A stretch of 64,000 nt of DNA from Chersky-840 sp963838775. Lineage in GTDB: Bacteria > Actinomycetota > Acidimicrobiia > Acidimicrobiales > UBA8190. Position 1 is the first letter of the stretch. Every line of letters starts with the position of its first letter. A program made the translations under genes and the position numbers. The stretch covers positions 124,001 through 188,000 of the forward strand of contig CAWISP010000025.1 in assembly GCA_963838775.1 (NCBI GenBank), given 5' to 3'. Under the pieces are notes generated by a model. The model ran no database searches, had not been told where the DNA came from, and saw nothing but the letters and a program-made list of their open reading frames with translations. Shown one piece after another: positions 54,204-62,484 of the stretch.

Positions 54204-55810
54204 GTACTCACTCGCTCCTTCGCTCTCCTGGTCTCGAGCTCGGCGGCGCGCGCCGCCAGCTCGCGCTTGTCGATCTTCGCCATGGGGGTGACCGGCAGGT
54301 CCTCCACGAGGTGGAGCCGATCGGGAGCCTTGTAGTCGGCGAGCCTGGCGCGACACCCGGCCCGGAGGTCATCGAGGCCCGGCGCCGCCACGGGTGACCG
54401 CGGCACCACGAAGGCCACCCCGATCTCCCCGAGGACGGGGTCGGGCGCCCCCACCACCGCCACCTGGGCGACACCGGGCAGCTCGCCCAGCACCGCCTCG
54501 ACCTCGGCCGGGTACACGTTGTACCCGCCCCGGATGTACATCTCCGACACCCGGCCCGCCAGCCGGAGATTGCCGTCGTCACCGACGGTGCCGAGATCGC
54601 CGGTGGTGACCCAGCCGTCGGCGTCGAGGACGGTGGCGGTGGCGACCGGGTCGAGCAGGGCGCCCGAGGCGAGGTCGCCCACGTACCCGCACAACACCGC
54701 CGCCGAGCGCAGCCTGACCCGTCCCACTTCTCCCGACGGCACGGGGAGACCGTCCCCGTCGACGACCTCGAGCTCCACGCCGGGCACGGGCCGACCGACC
54801 GTCGTCGCCACCACCTCGTCGTCGTCCTCGGGCTGTGTCCCGGTCCCGAGCGAGGACTCCGTCGAGGTGTAGCGCACCACCACCGGACACCCCAGGCGTT
54901 CCCGCATGGCCCGGACCAGCTCGGGCGGGACGCGCGAGGCCCCGGTCCCGGCGATCCTGAGGCTCGACAGGTCGGCCCCGTCGAGATCGTCGTGCGCCAG
55001 CATCAAGGCCCACTGCGTGGGCACGCCCTGGCCCACGGTGACCCGTTCACTCGTGAGCAGCTCGATGGCCGATGCGGCTGTCCACGGCTGGGGGGTGATC
55101 ACCGTGGTGACGCCGTGGGCGATCTCGTCCCAGGCGCGGGTCATGTACCCGACATGCGCAAACGGCAGCGGCGACAACCGACGGTCGCCGGGGTGCGAGA
55201 GGACGTCGGTACCCGCCGCGACGGCCTCGAGGTTGGCGTGGTCGAACACCGCGCCCTTGGGAACGCCCGTCGACCCACTGGTCCACACGATGGCTACCGG
55301 GTCGTGGGCGTCGGCCGTACACACGGACGGCGCACCGTGGTCCCACGCCTCGGCGAGCGCGTGCCGTGCCAGCACGGTGCCCGATCCGAGCGGCACGGCG
55401 TCGGAGGCGACCGCGTCGGTGTCGACGACGGTCACCGCGGGATGGACACGGGCGGTAATCGAGGCCTGTTCGGCCGCGCCCATGCGAAGGTTCACGCCCG
55501 TCGTGATGGCACCGATCCGTGCCGCCGCCTGGTAGCAGACGGCGTAGTCGATCGACGACGGCAGCAACAGGCAGACGACGTCACCCTTGGTCACGCCCAA
55601 CGAGACCAACATCCCCGCCACCGCGGCCGAGGCGGTGTCCCACCCCGCGAAGGTGAGGCGCAGGCGGCCGTCGGTGCCGGGCGGCACGAGCCCGCTGCTT
55701 CCGGGGCCGGCCATCTCGACGTACGCCTCGACCTCGGCGTTCGCGTCCGCGGCGGCCCGAAGGACGTCGGTGATGCTGACGTGCTCCCCCCGGATCTGAC
55801 GCACCGTCAT
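54200..55810 (-). CDS. Acyl-CoA synthetase (AMP-forming)
   Basis: A 536-residue adenylate-forming ligase: P-loop WTSGSTGVPKGAVFD, YTSTESSLGTGT, ADGWVTTGDLGTVGDDGN, and RGGYNVYPAEVEAVLGELPG; the catalytic lysine is in TPMAKIDKREL. It heads a cluster with EthD-like, SDR, ThuA-like and two barrel proteins, so it probably activates the carboxylic acid that the cluster consumes. Substrate unknown. Divergent from the GNAT gene across a 222-base gap. Confidence 0.87.
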   Translation of the reverse strand: MTVRQIRGEHVSITDVLRAAADANAEVEAYVEMAGPGSSGLVPPGTDGRLRLTFAGWDTASAAVAGMLVSLGVTKGDVVCLLLPSSIDYAVCYQAAARIGAITTGVNLRMGAAEQASITARVHPAVTVVDTDAVASDAVPLGSGTVLARHALAEAWDHGAPSVCTADAHDPVAIVWTSGSTGVPKGAVFDHANLEAVAAGTDVLSHPGDRRLSPLPFAHVGYMTRAWDEIAHGVTTVITPQPWTAASAIELLTSERVTVGQGVPTQWALMLAHDDLDGADLSSLRIAGTGASRVPPELVRAMRERLGCPVVVRYTSTESSLGTGTQPEDDDEVVATTVGRPVPGVELEVVDGDGLPVPSGEVGRVRLRSAAVLCGYVGDLASGALLDPVATATVLDADGWVTTGDLGTVGDDGNLRLAGRVSEMYIRGGYNVYPAEVEAVLGELPGVAQVAVVGAPDPVLGEIGVAFVVPRSPVAAPGLDDLRAGCRARLADYKAPDRLHLVEDLPVTPMAKIDKRELAARAAELETRRAKERVST

Positions 55811-56032
55811 AGAGGCGCCGATGGTAACAGGGCGGCATCACCCGACCCCATCGCCGTCACCCCGGTTTGCCGTCCACCCCGGTTGCCGTTCCGCCCCGTT
55901 GCCATCGGCCCGTCGATGACGCGCCTTCCCAGCCGACCACCGCGCGCCATCGCCATCACCCAGGGTGCGGGCGATGAGGCGGCCCTCCCCCCCAAGAGGC
56001 GACCCCGGACGCGATGTGGCCATGATGGGGGC

Positions 56033-56635
56033 GTGACCGGGACCGAGGTACGCGCCCTGCGCGACAACGAACGTCGGGCGGCGGCAGGCGTGGCGTCGCG
56101 CGCCCTGGCGGACTCCCCCACCGCGGTGGCGATCTACGGCCACGACCCCCTGCACGGACTGGCCGGGCTCTACGGAGAGCTCACGCCGTTCTTCAGGCTC
56201 CTGCCGGCACCGCAGCTGGCGGTGTTCACCGGGGACTGCGTGATCGCGACAGCGGGCATCGCCCCTCCGGGCGGCTGCATCGGAGCCTTCGCGACCGCAG
56301 ACACCACCGAGCTCGTAGGGAAAACGACCCCCGAGATCGGTGACCCCACCCGGGCCCATGTCTTCTGGGCGCATTGGGCCCAGGCGGACCTGGCCGAAGA
56401 GCACTGGCACCTGGGACCCGTCGGCGTCGAGCCCGGGTTCCAGGGTCGGGGCCTCGGCGGTGCGCTCATGCGGGCGGTGTGCGCATGGCTCGACGAGGGC
56501 GGGCGCCTGGCTTGGCTCGAGACCGACAAGGCACGCAACGTCCGCTTCTACGCGGCCCTCGGTTTCGAGGTCACCGCCACCGCCACCGTTCTCGACGTCG
56601 AGACGTGGTACATGCGTCGGGACCCACGATCGTGA
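56033..56635 (+). CDS. GNAT-family acetyltransferase
   Basis: A 200-residue GNAT: VGVEPGFQGRGLGGALMRAV is the acetyl-CoA binding motif A and WLETDKARNVRFYAALGFEV is motif B. Target unknown. The GTG at 56033 is the only sensible in-frame start (two upstream ATGs are out of frame). The TGA overlaps the GTG of the exonuclease gene (GTGA), so both are translated together. Confidence 0.82.
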   Translation: MTGTEVRALRDNERRAAAGVASRALADSPTAVAIYGHDPLHGLAGLYGELTPFFRLLPAPQLAVFTGDCVIATAGIAPPGGCIGAFATADTTELVGKTTPEIGDPTRAHVFWAHWAQADLAEEHWHLGPVGVEPGFQGRGLGGALMRAVCAWLDEGGRLAWLETDKARNVRFYAALGFEVTATATVLDVETWYMRRDPRS

Positions 56636-57528
56636 CGCCCGAGCGCGTCCATCTCGTCGACGGGACCTACGAGCTGTTCCGCCACTTCTACGGGGCACCA
56701 CCGAGGTCGAGCTCCGAAGGGGGCGAGGTCGGAGCCGTGCGGGGGGTGGTGCGGTCGTTGCTCACGATGCTGGGGGCGGGCGCCACCCACATCGGCGTGG
56801 CCACCGATCACGTCATCGAGTCGTTTCGCAACGACCTGTGGGCCGGGTACAAGACCGGCGAGGGCGTCGACGAGGTGCTCATGGCCCAATTCCCTCTCCT
56901 CGAGGCGGCGCTCGTCGCCATGGGTGTGAGGGTGTGGCCCATGGTGGAGCTCGAGGCCGACGACGCGCTGGCATCGGCTGCCGCGGTGGCCGCCGACGAT
57001 CGGAACGTCGAGCAGGTCGTCATCTGCACTCCCGACAAGGATCTCGCCCAGTGCGTTCGCGGTGGACGCGTCGTGCAACTCGACCGGCGCAAGGACGTGA
57101 TCACCGACGAGGACGCGGTGCGGGCCCGCTACGGCATCGGGCCCCTGTCGATCCCCGACTGGCTCGCCCTGGTGGGCGACAGCGCCGACGGGTTCCCCGG
57201 CCTCCCCGGTTGGGGCAAGCAGTCGGCGTCGACCGTCCTCGGGCACTACGAGCACCTCGAGGCGATCCCCGCCGCCGTCGCCGACTGGGACCCCGAGCTG
57301 CGGCGCGCCGTGCGCAGTGCCCCCAAACTCGCCGAACGGCTGGCGTCGGACATGGAGCACGCCCTGTTGTTCCGCGACCTGGCGACGTTGCGCGTGGACC
57401 GCTCGCTGTTGGCGTCGGTGGACGACCTCGAGTGGAAAGGGCCCGGCGCCGACTTCGAGGACATCGCCCGGTTCCTGCGCGACCCGGCTCTGGCCGACCG
57501 CGCCGGCGCACTGGCGTCGCGGCGCTGA
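56632..57528 (+). CDS. 5'-3' exonuclease (FEN/Pol I N-terminal type)
   Basis: A 298-residue stand-alone FEN-fold nuclease: HLVDGTYELFRHFYGAP (first metal aspartate), VELEADDALASAAAVA, CTPDKDLAQCVRGGRVV for further acidic ligands, and GDSADGFPGLPGWGKQSAS, the helix-3-turn-helix that grips DNA. It would remove RNA primers or flap ends. Start set by the GTGA overlap with the GNAT. A separate polymerase I is not in the window. Confidence 0.88.
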   Translation: MTPERVHLVDGTYELFRHFYGAPPRSSSEGGEVGAVRGVVRSLLTMLGAGATHIGVATDHVIESFRNDLWAGYKTGEGVDEVLMAQFPLLEAALVAMGVRVWPMVELEADDALASAAAVAADDRNVEQVVICTPDKDLAQCVRGGRVVQLDRRKDVITDEDAVRARYGIGPLSIPDWLALVGDSADGFPGLPGWGKQSASTVLGHYEHLEAIPAAVADWDPELRRAVRSAPKLAERLASDMEHALLFRDLATLRVDRSLLASVDDLEWKGPGADFEDIARFLRDPALADRAGALASRR

Positions 57529-57573
57529 AGGTGGGGCTGAGCCCGGCGCCGTGAAGCCCGCTACCGTGCGTCT

Positions 57574-58800
57574 ATGAGCGCCGCCACGTCACCCGAGGCC
57601 GCACCGACACACGACAGGGATCTCACGTTCCCCGAGGGGTTCCTGTGGGGTGCGGCCACCTCCGCCCACCAGATCGAGGGCGGCAACGTCAACAACGACT
57701 GGTGGCAGTGGGAGCACAACCCCGATTCCGGATGTGTCGCATCGAGCGGCGACGCCTGTGACTCGTTCCATCGCTGGCCCGAGGATGTCAATCTCGTGTC
57801 GGACCTCGGTCTCGGCGCATACCGCTTCTCGTTGGAATGGAGCCGGATCGAGCCCGCCGAGGGCGAATTCTCCACCGCTGCTCTCGACCACTACCGCCGC
57901 ATGTGCGCGGCCTGTCACGAGCGCGGCGTCTCGCCGGTCGTCACCTTCCACCATTTCACGACGCCGCTCTGGCTCACCGCCCGCGGCGGTTGGGAGGCTC
58001 CCGACGCGCCGGAACGTTTCGCCCGCTATGTCGAGCGCACCGCCGCCCATCTCGGCGATCTCATCGGATGGGCGTGCACCTTCAACGAGCCGAACGTGGT
58101 CGCCGTGCTGGGCTACACCGTCGGTCTGTACCCGCCGGGCATGAAGGACGAGTTCGTCCGCCACTTCGCGGTGAACGACACCATGGTCCGGGCCCACCGA
58201 CTGGCCGTGGACGCCCTTCGCTCCGGGCCGGGGGTGTTCCCCGTCGGCATCACCTTGTCGATGGAGGAGCTCGTGGCCGGCGAGGGCGGCCAAGGCACGC
58301 GCGACGCCGCCGAGCAGATCCTCGAGAACACCTTCCTCGACGGCACGGCCGGCGACGACTTCATCGGCGTGCAGTGTTACGAGCGCACCGTCCTCGGGCC
58401 GACCGGCCCGCTCCCGCCCGAGCCCGGGACGCGCCTGACCCAGATGGGATACGAGTACTGGCCCCACGTGGTGGAGTACACCGTGCGCCGCGCCGCCGCC
58501 TATACAGGCCTCCCCGTGGTGGTGACCGAGAACGGGCTCGCCACCGAGGACGACCCCGAGCGGATCGAGTTCATCGCCACCGCGCTCCAGGGACTGCACC
58601 GCTGCATCTCGGACGGGATCGACGTGCGCGGCTACTTCGTGTGGAGCCTCCTCGACAACTTCGAGTGGCACCTCGGATTCGGCCCCAAGCTCGGCATCTG
58701 CGCGGTCGACCCTGTCACCTTCGAACGGCACCCCAAGCCCAGCGCGCACTGGTTCGGCGACGTGGCCAAGGCCAACACCCTCTCTCTGCCTGCGGGCTGA
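57574..58800 (+). CDS. Glycoside hydrolase family 1 (beta-glucosidase-type)
   Basis: A 408-residue GH1 enzyme: FPEGFLWGAATSAHQIEGG at the start, acid/base Glu172 in TFNEPNV and nucleophile Glu319 in VVTENGLAT, and the aglycone/hexose-binding FEWHLGFGPKLG. It would hydrolyse beta-glucosides or related sugars with retention. Somewhat short for the family (usually 440-480), with compact loops, but all catalytic parts are there. The HYRRMCAACHERGV segment is normal for actinobacterial forms. Confidence 0.9.
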   Translation: MSAATSPEAAPTHDRDLTFPEGFLWGAATSAHQIEGGNVNNDWWQWEHNPDSGCVASSGDACDSFHRWPEDVNLVSDLGLGAYRFSLEWSRIEPAEGEFSTAALDHYRRMCAACHERGVSPVVTFHHFTTPLWLTARGGWEAPDAPERFARYVERTAAHLGDLIGWACTFNEPNVVAVLGYTVGLYPPGMKDEFVRHFAVNDTMVRAHRLAVDALRSGPGVFPVGITLSMEELVAGEGGQGTRDAAEQILENTFLDGTAGDDFIGVQCYERTVLGPTGPLPPEPGTRLTQMGYEYWPHVVEYTVRRAAAYTGLPVVVTENGLATEDDPERIEFIATALQGLHRCISDGIDVRGYFVWSLLDNFEWHLGFGPKLGICAVDPVTFERHPKPSAHWFGDVAKANTLSLPAG

Positions 58801-58855
58801 GTGGTGCCGGGACATGGGTCCGGGGGGCGGGGTCTGCGGGTGATCGTCGTACCAT

Positions 58856-58983
58856 TGACATCGTGAAGGTGACATCGTGAAGGTGACATCGTGAAGGCAT
58901 GACATCGTGAAGGTGACATCGTGAAGGTGACATCGTGAAGGTGACATCGTGAAGGTGACATCGTGAAGGTGACATCGTGAAGG
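58856..58983. repeat. Nine 14-bp units carrying an RBS and a GTG start
   Basis: TGACATCGTGAAGG is repeated nine times: three units from 58856, a two-base insertion (CA), then six units from 58900. Each unit contains a GTG and, in tandem, GAAGG seven bases ahead of the next GTG, i.e. a Shine-Dalgarno and start codon. The last GTG (58977) starts the following small gene. 14 is not a multiple of 3, so consecutive starts are in different frames. No spacers, so not CRISPR. Confidence 0.95.
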
Positions 58984-59201
58984 GAGACCGGGTCGAGGTC
59001 GTGGTGGACGTGGGTGACGGCGTGCAGCGCTTCGACATCCTGGCGACCCGCGCCGGACGACGCGTCGAGATCGCCAACTCGCGCGGCTCGGTGGAAGTCA
59101 CCGAAGTGACCCGCTCGGGTCGGGCGGTCCGCACGGCGCGCTTCATGGCGGCCCGGGTCGTTGCCGTCGTCGAACATCCCGCCGAGGACTCCGAGCGCTG
59201 A
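58977..59201 (+). CDS. Small hypothetical protein (74 aa)
   Basis: The frame opens at the GTG of the last 14-bp unit, with GAAGG 7 bases upstream, and reads VKGDRVEVVVDVGDGVQRFD, ATRAGRRVEIANSRGSVEVT and so on: a charged, beta-rich small protein without cysteines or membrane spans. I recognise no family. It ends with a TGA overlapping the probable start of the HAD gene, which supports it being real. Confidence 0.6.
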   Translation: MKGDRVEVVVDVGDGVQRFDILATRAGRRVEIANSRGSVEVTEVTRSGRAVRTARFMAARVVAVVEHPAEDSER

Positions 59202-59985
59202 GCGGGCCCGCTCGGGACCCGGTACGGGCGGTACTCCTGGACCTCGATGACACCCTGATCGAGGAGGAGGGCTTCGCACGGTCCCAGCTGCGCGCCACGG
59301 CGGATCTGGTCGACGGCATCGACAGGGACACCTGGGACCAGGTGGTCATCGCTGCGGCCCGGGCCCTGTGGCGCACCTCGGCCTACTACCCGGATTTCCT
59401 CGACCTGGGCTTCGCGTCGTGGGAGGGACTGTGGGCGACCTTCGAGGGGGTCCATCCCCGCCTCGAGGGCCTGGCCTCGTGGGCGACGACGTACCGGCGC
59501 GCTGCGTGGCGGGACGCGCTGGTGACCGGCGGCCAGGAAGGACAGCGTCTCGACGAGCTCGCCGAGGTCATGGCCGAGCGTTACGTCGAGGGACAGCGAT
59601 CAGGCCACCCCGTGCTGCCGGGCGCGCTCGAGCTCGTCGAGCGACTGGCGGTGCAGGTCCCGTTGGCGCTCGTGACGAATGGCCCACCCGACATCCAGCA
59701 CCTCAAGATCGATCAGGCGGGGATCGGCTCCCGGCTCTCGGCGGTGCTGATCTCGGGCGAGGTCGGGATCGGCAAGCCCACCCCACCATCTTTCTGCGTG
59801 CGCTCGAGTTGCTGGACGTGGCGCCCGAACACGCCGTGATGGTGGGCGACAGCTGGGAGCGCGACATCACCGGAGCCCTATCGGCCGGCATGCGAGCGGT
59901 TTGGATCAGCCACGGCCGGACTGCCCCGGCCTCCGATCGGCGCGTGTCGGTCGTGCGCGGTCCACTCGACGTGGTGCTGCCGTGA
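59198..59985 (+). CDS. HAD-superfamily hydrolase, one-base frameshift
   Basis: About 263 residues when corrected. LLDLDDTLIEEEGFARSQLR (nucleophile Asp), LALVTNGPPDIQHLKIDQAG and GEVGIGKP are in one frame; PTIFLRALELLDVAPEHAVM and VGDSWERDITGALSAGMRAV in the next, joined by adding one base to the CCC run at 59777-59779. It resembles YjjG/pyrimidine or phosphoglycolate phosphatase-type HADs. The start is unclear: in frame only a CTG overlapping the previous TGA (CTGA) is available before DLDDT, or a further indel hides it. Its TGA overlaps the AKR GTG. Confidence 0.75.
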
Positions 59986-60983
59986 ACGACGCCGAGATGC
60001 TCTCCACCACGCTCGGGTCGACCGGGCTCGCGGTCACCCGGATCGGGCTCGGCCTCGCCGCCCTGGGACGTCCCGCCTACATCACGCTCGGGCGCGACGC
60101 CGATCTCGGGTCCGACCGGGCCCGGTCCACCATGGAACAGCGCTGCCACAACATGCTCGACGCCGCCTACGCGGCCGGCGTCCGCTACGTGGACACGGCT
60201 CGCTCCTACGGAAGGGCCGAGGAGTTCCTGGCGTCGTGGCTGCACGCTCGTGAGCTCGCACCGGGCGACCTCACGGTCGGCTCGAAATGGGGATACCGGT
60301 ACGTCGGTGGATGGGAGATGTCGGCGCCGGTGCACGAGACCAAGGACCACTCCCTGGCCATGTTCCGCGAGCAGTTGGCGCAGTCCACGGCGTTGCTCGG
60401 TCCGCATCTCGATCTGTACCAGGTTCACTCGGTCACACTCGACAGCGGTGTGCTCGAGGATCACGTCGTGCTGCACGCCCTCGCCGAGCTGAGCGACAGT
60501 GGGGTCGCCGTCGGGCTGACGGTGAGCGGAGCGCGCCAGGGAGACGTCGTGCGCCGCGCCCTCGACCTGGGGGTCGACGGTGTGAACCCTTTCTCGACGG
60601 TCCAGGCCACGTGGAACGTGCTCGAGCCATCGGCCGGCCCGGCCCTCGACGACGCGCGCGCCCGAGGCTGGGGGGTGCTCGTGAAGGAGGTGCTCGCCAA
60701 CGGTCGGCTCACGGACCGGGGCACCGACAGCGAGATACAGAGGGTGTTGCAGCACGTGGCGGCGGTGCACGGGGCTTCGATCGACCAGGTCGCCGTGGCC
60801 GCCGCGCTCGGCCGACCCTGGTCCGACGTGGTCCTGTCGGGCGCGGTGACCCCGTTGCAGCTGGCCTCCAACCTCGAGGCCCTCGAGCTCTCGCTCACCG
60901 AAGAGGACTGGGACCGACTCGGGTCGATCGCCGAGGATCCCGCTCGCTACTGGGCCCGGCGGGGGGCGCTGCCCTGGACCTGA
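59982..60983 (+). CDS. Aldo/keto reductase
   Basis: A 333-residue AKR TIM-barrel: YVDTARSYGRAEEFLASWL supplies Asp and Tyr, VGSKWGYRYVGG the Lys and DLYQVHSVT the His of the tetrad. The N-terminus has a longer than usual loop (ALGRPAYITLGRDADLG), typical of D-threo-aldose-type members. Reaction: NAD(P)H-dependent reduction of an aldehyde/ketone; substrate unknown. GTG overlaps the HAD stop (GTGA). Confidence 0.85.
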   Translation: MNDAEMLSTTLGSTGLAVTRIGLGLAALGRPAYITLGRDADLGSDRARSTMEQRCHNMLDAAYAAGVRYVDTARSYGRAEEFLASWLHARELAPGDLTVGSKWGYRYVGGWEMSAPVHETKDHSLAMFREQLAQSTALLGPHLDLYQVHSVTLDSGVLEDHVVLHALAELSDSGVAVGLTVSGARQGDVVRRALDLGVDGVNPFSTVQATWNVLEPSAGPALDDARARGWGVLVKEVLANGRLTDRGTDSEIQRVLQHVAAVHGASIDQVAVAAALGRPWSDVVLSGAVTPLQLASNLEALELSLTEEDWDRLGSIAEDPARYWARRGALPWT

Positions 60984-61043
60984 GCGCTGCGGAGCTGAGC
61001 GCCCTGGAGTGCGCTGCGGAGTCGATCGTGCGGGGTCGAGTGC

Positions 61044-61634
61044 TCAGCTATTGATGCGAAGGCTGAGCTCGTCGAGCCGGCGTCCCATGGCGTCGGGGGT
61101 CATCCCGAACAGACAGGCGATGGCACGGACGTCGCTGGACCGGATGGTGATCAGCTGTCCGTTGAAGTCCTGGCGCTGAACCTGGATCATGCTCACGAAC
61201 CGTCGGATCAGGTCGCGCTCGGGCCCGCTGACGTCGCGCAGCCGTGTGAGGTCGATCGTCACGGTCTCACTGTTCTGCCATGCCTGCGCGGCGGCACGTT
61301 CCGGGTGCACCGACCCGGGTGCGCCGGTTCCGTCGGCGTCCTTGGACATCCACCACCGGGTGGCATCGGATTCGTGCGGCAACAGCTGATCGACGCTGAC
61401 GCTGTAGAGCTTGGCGAGACGCTGCAACCTCGACACCGATACCGCTCGCTCGCCCCGTTCGTAGGCACCGAGCACCGACGCCTTGAACTCCTGGTTCGAG
61501 GTTGCCTCGACGGCTTGGAGCGACAGCCCCAGCTGATTGCGGACGACTCTCAGTCGGGCTCCCACGGCGCGGATATAAGACTGGGCAGCCTGCGAGTATT
61601 CCTCGTCGGCGGATGTCGCCGTCTCGTCAGCCAT
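61044..61634 (-). CDS. bldD: BldD-type developmental regulator with c-di-GMP binding motif
   Basis: A 196-residue protein. Residues about 24-87 form an XRE-type helix-turn-helix (LQAVEATSNQEFKASVLGAY then ERGERAVSVSRLQRLAKLY), nearly the BldD pattern. The C-terminal domain contains RQD (154-156), eight residues, then RSSD (165-168), the exact RXD-X8-RXXD signature that binds c-di-GMP in Streptomyces BldD. With c-di-GMP BldD dimerises on DNA and represses sporulation-type genes; in this organism the targets are unknown. Start ATG 61634 (GTG directly before). Confidence 0.88.
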   Translation of the reverse strand: MADETATSADEEYSQAAQSYIRAVGARLRVVRNQLGLSLQAVEATSNQEFKASVLGAYERGERAVSVSRLQRLAKLYSVSVDQLLPHESDATRWWMSKDADGTGAPGSVHPERAAAQAWQNSETVTIDLTRLRDVSGPERDLIRRFVSMIQVQRQDFNGQLITIRSSDVRAIACLFGMTPDAMGRRLDELSLRINS

Positions 61635-61767
61635 CACCCGTGATCCCCGCTCTCGGCAACGACGAGCCCCCGATCTGCTCCGGCCGCTCCGTTCGTACGC
61701 ATCCTACGAAGTGGCGACACACCTGCAGGGGATACCCGGCGACCAGGGAAGAGACGCTACAGGGGCG

Positions 61768-62406
61768 CTAGAGCTCGTCACTCTGAGTGAGAGTCAGATC
61801 TGCCCACGTGTTCCAGCCGTTGCGAGCAGATGGACTCAACCGCGGACCGATGTCGCGCACCAGGTCGAAGAGGCCCGCTCCGACCGTTGCCGCCCAAACA
61901 GCGTTGACCGTCACGAGGTCGAGCTCGTTGGCGGCCGTGAGCTCGGCGAGGACAGCGGCGTCGAGCTCGCTGACCAGTGACGTCTCTCCGGTGAAGCGGT
62001 CCCGGAACTGCAGAGGTCCCGGTGCCGGTGCCGGTGCCGGTGCCGGTGCCGGTGCCGGTGCCGGTGCCGGTGCCGGTGCCGGTGCGCGCAGGGCGGGGTA
62101 GACGGCGCTCCGGTCACAACTCGCGTAGAGGTACACCCACGCTTCGGCGCGTGGACCGATCCGGCCGGCCAGCACGTCGCGTTCGTCGAGCCCCAGAAGA
62201 GAGGCCGGGAAGCCGTCGGTGCCGTAACAGGCGTGACACAGCCCGGCCATCTGCACATCCTCGGAGGCTCCCCACTCCCCGAGCAGGGCCGCAACCCGAA
62301 GGAGGTGCTCGAGCAGGGTCCCGCCCGGATGTGCGATGCCACCCGCACCTCGTTCGACGAGCATGTCGAGCGTCGGGTGCTCGAGCTCGGGTCGGACAAC
62401 GCTCAT
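61768..62406 (-). CDS. DUF6817-like HD-fold protein with an Ala-Pro repeat
   Basis: A 212-residue protein. The first part, GGTLLEHLLRVAALLGEWG, VQMAGLCHACYGTDGFPASL and the following helices, resembles DUF6817/HD-like proteins (two His before an Asp-rich helix). An Ala-Pro stretch of about 11 dipeptides, from the hexamer array at 62021-62085, links it to a second helical part (VSELDAAVLAELTAANELDL). GGAGGG precedes the ATG. Function unknown. Confidence 0.6.
   Translation of the reverse strand: MSVVRPELEHPTLDMLVERGAGGIAHPGGTLLEHLLRVAALLGEWGASEDVQMAGLCHACYGTDGFPASLLGLDERDVLAGRIGPRAEAWVYLYASCDRSAVYPALRAPAPAPAPAPAPAPAPAPAPAPGPLQFRDRFTGETSLVSELDAAVLAELTAANELDLVTVNAVWAATVGAGLFDLVRDIGPRLSPSARNGWNTWADLTLTQSDEL
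62021..62085. repeat. GGTGCC hexanucleotide array in a coding region
   Basis: About eleven perfect copies of GGTGCC. On the minus strand it encodes (Ala-Pro)n in the middle of the DUF6817-like protein. Such tracts often vary in length between strains. Confidence 0.95.
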
Positions 62407-62484
62407 CGTCCCTCCCCCGGTCGTCGCAAGTGTCGACGCCGAGGTCCAGGATGATGGTGGAGCCCAGAGGTGTCAAGAGCCCCG

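Noticed and set aside
58856..58983. CRISPR array
   Set aside because: Units are head to tail with no spacers; the same holds for the arrays at 11346 and 15903. No cas genes nearby.
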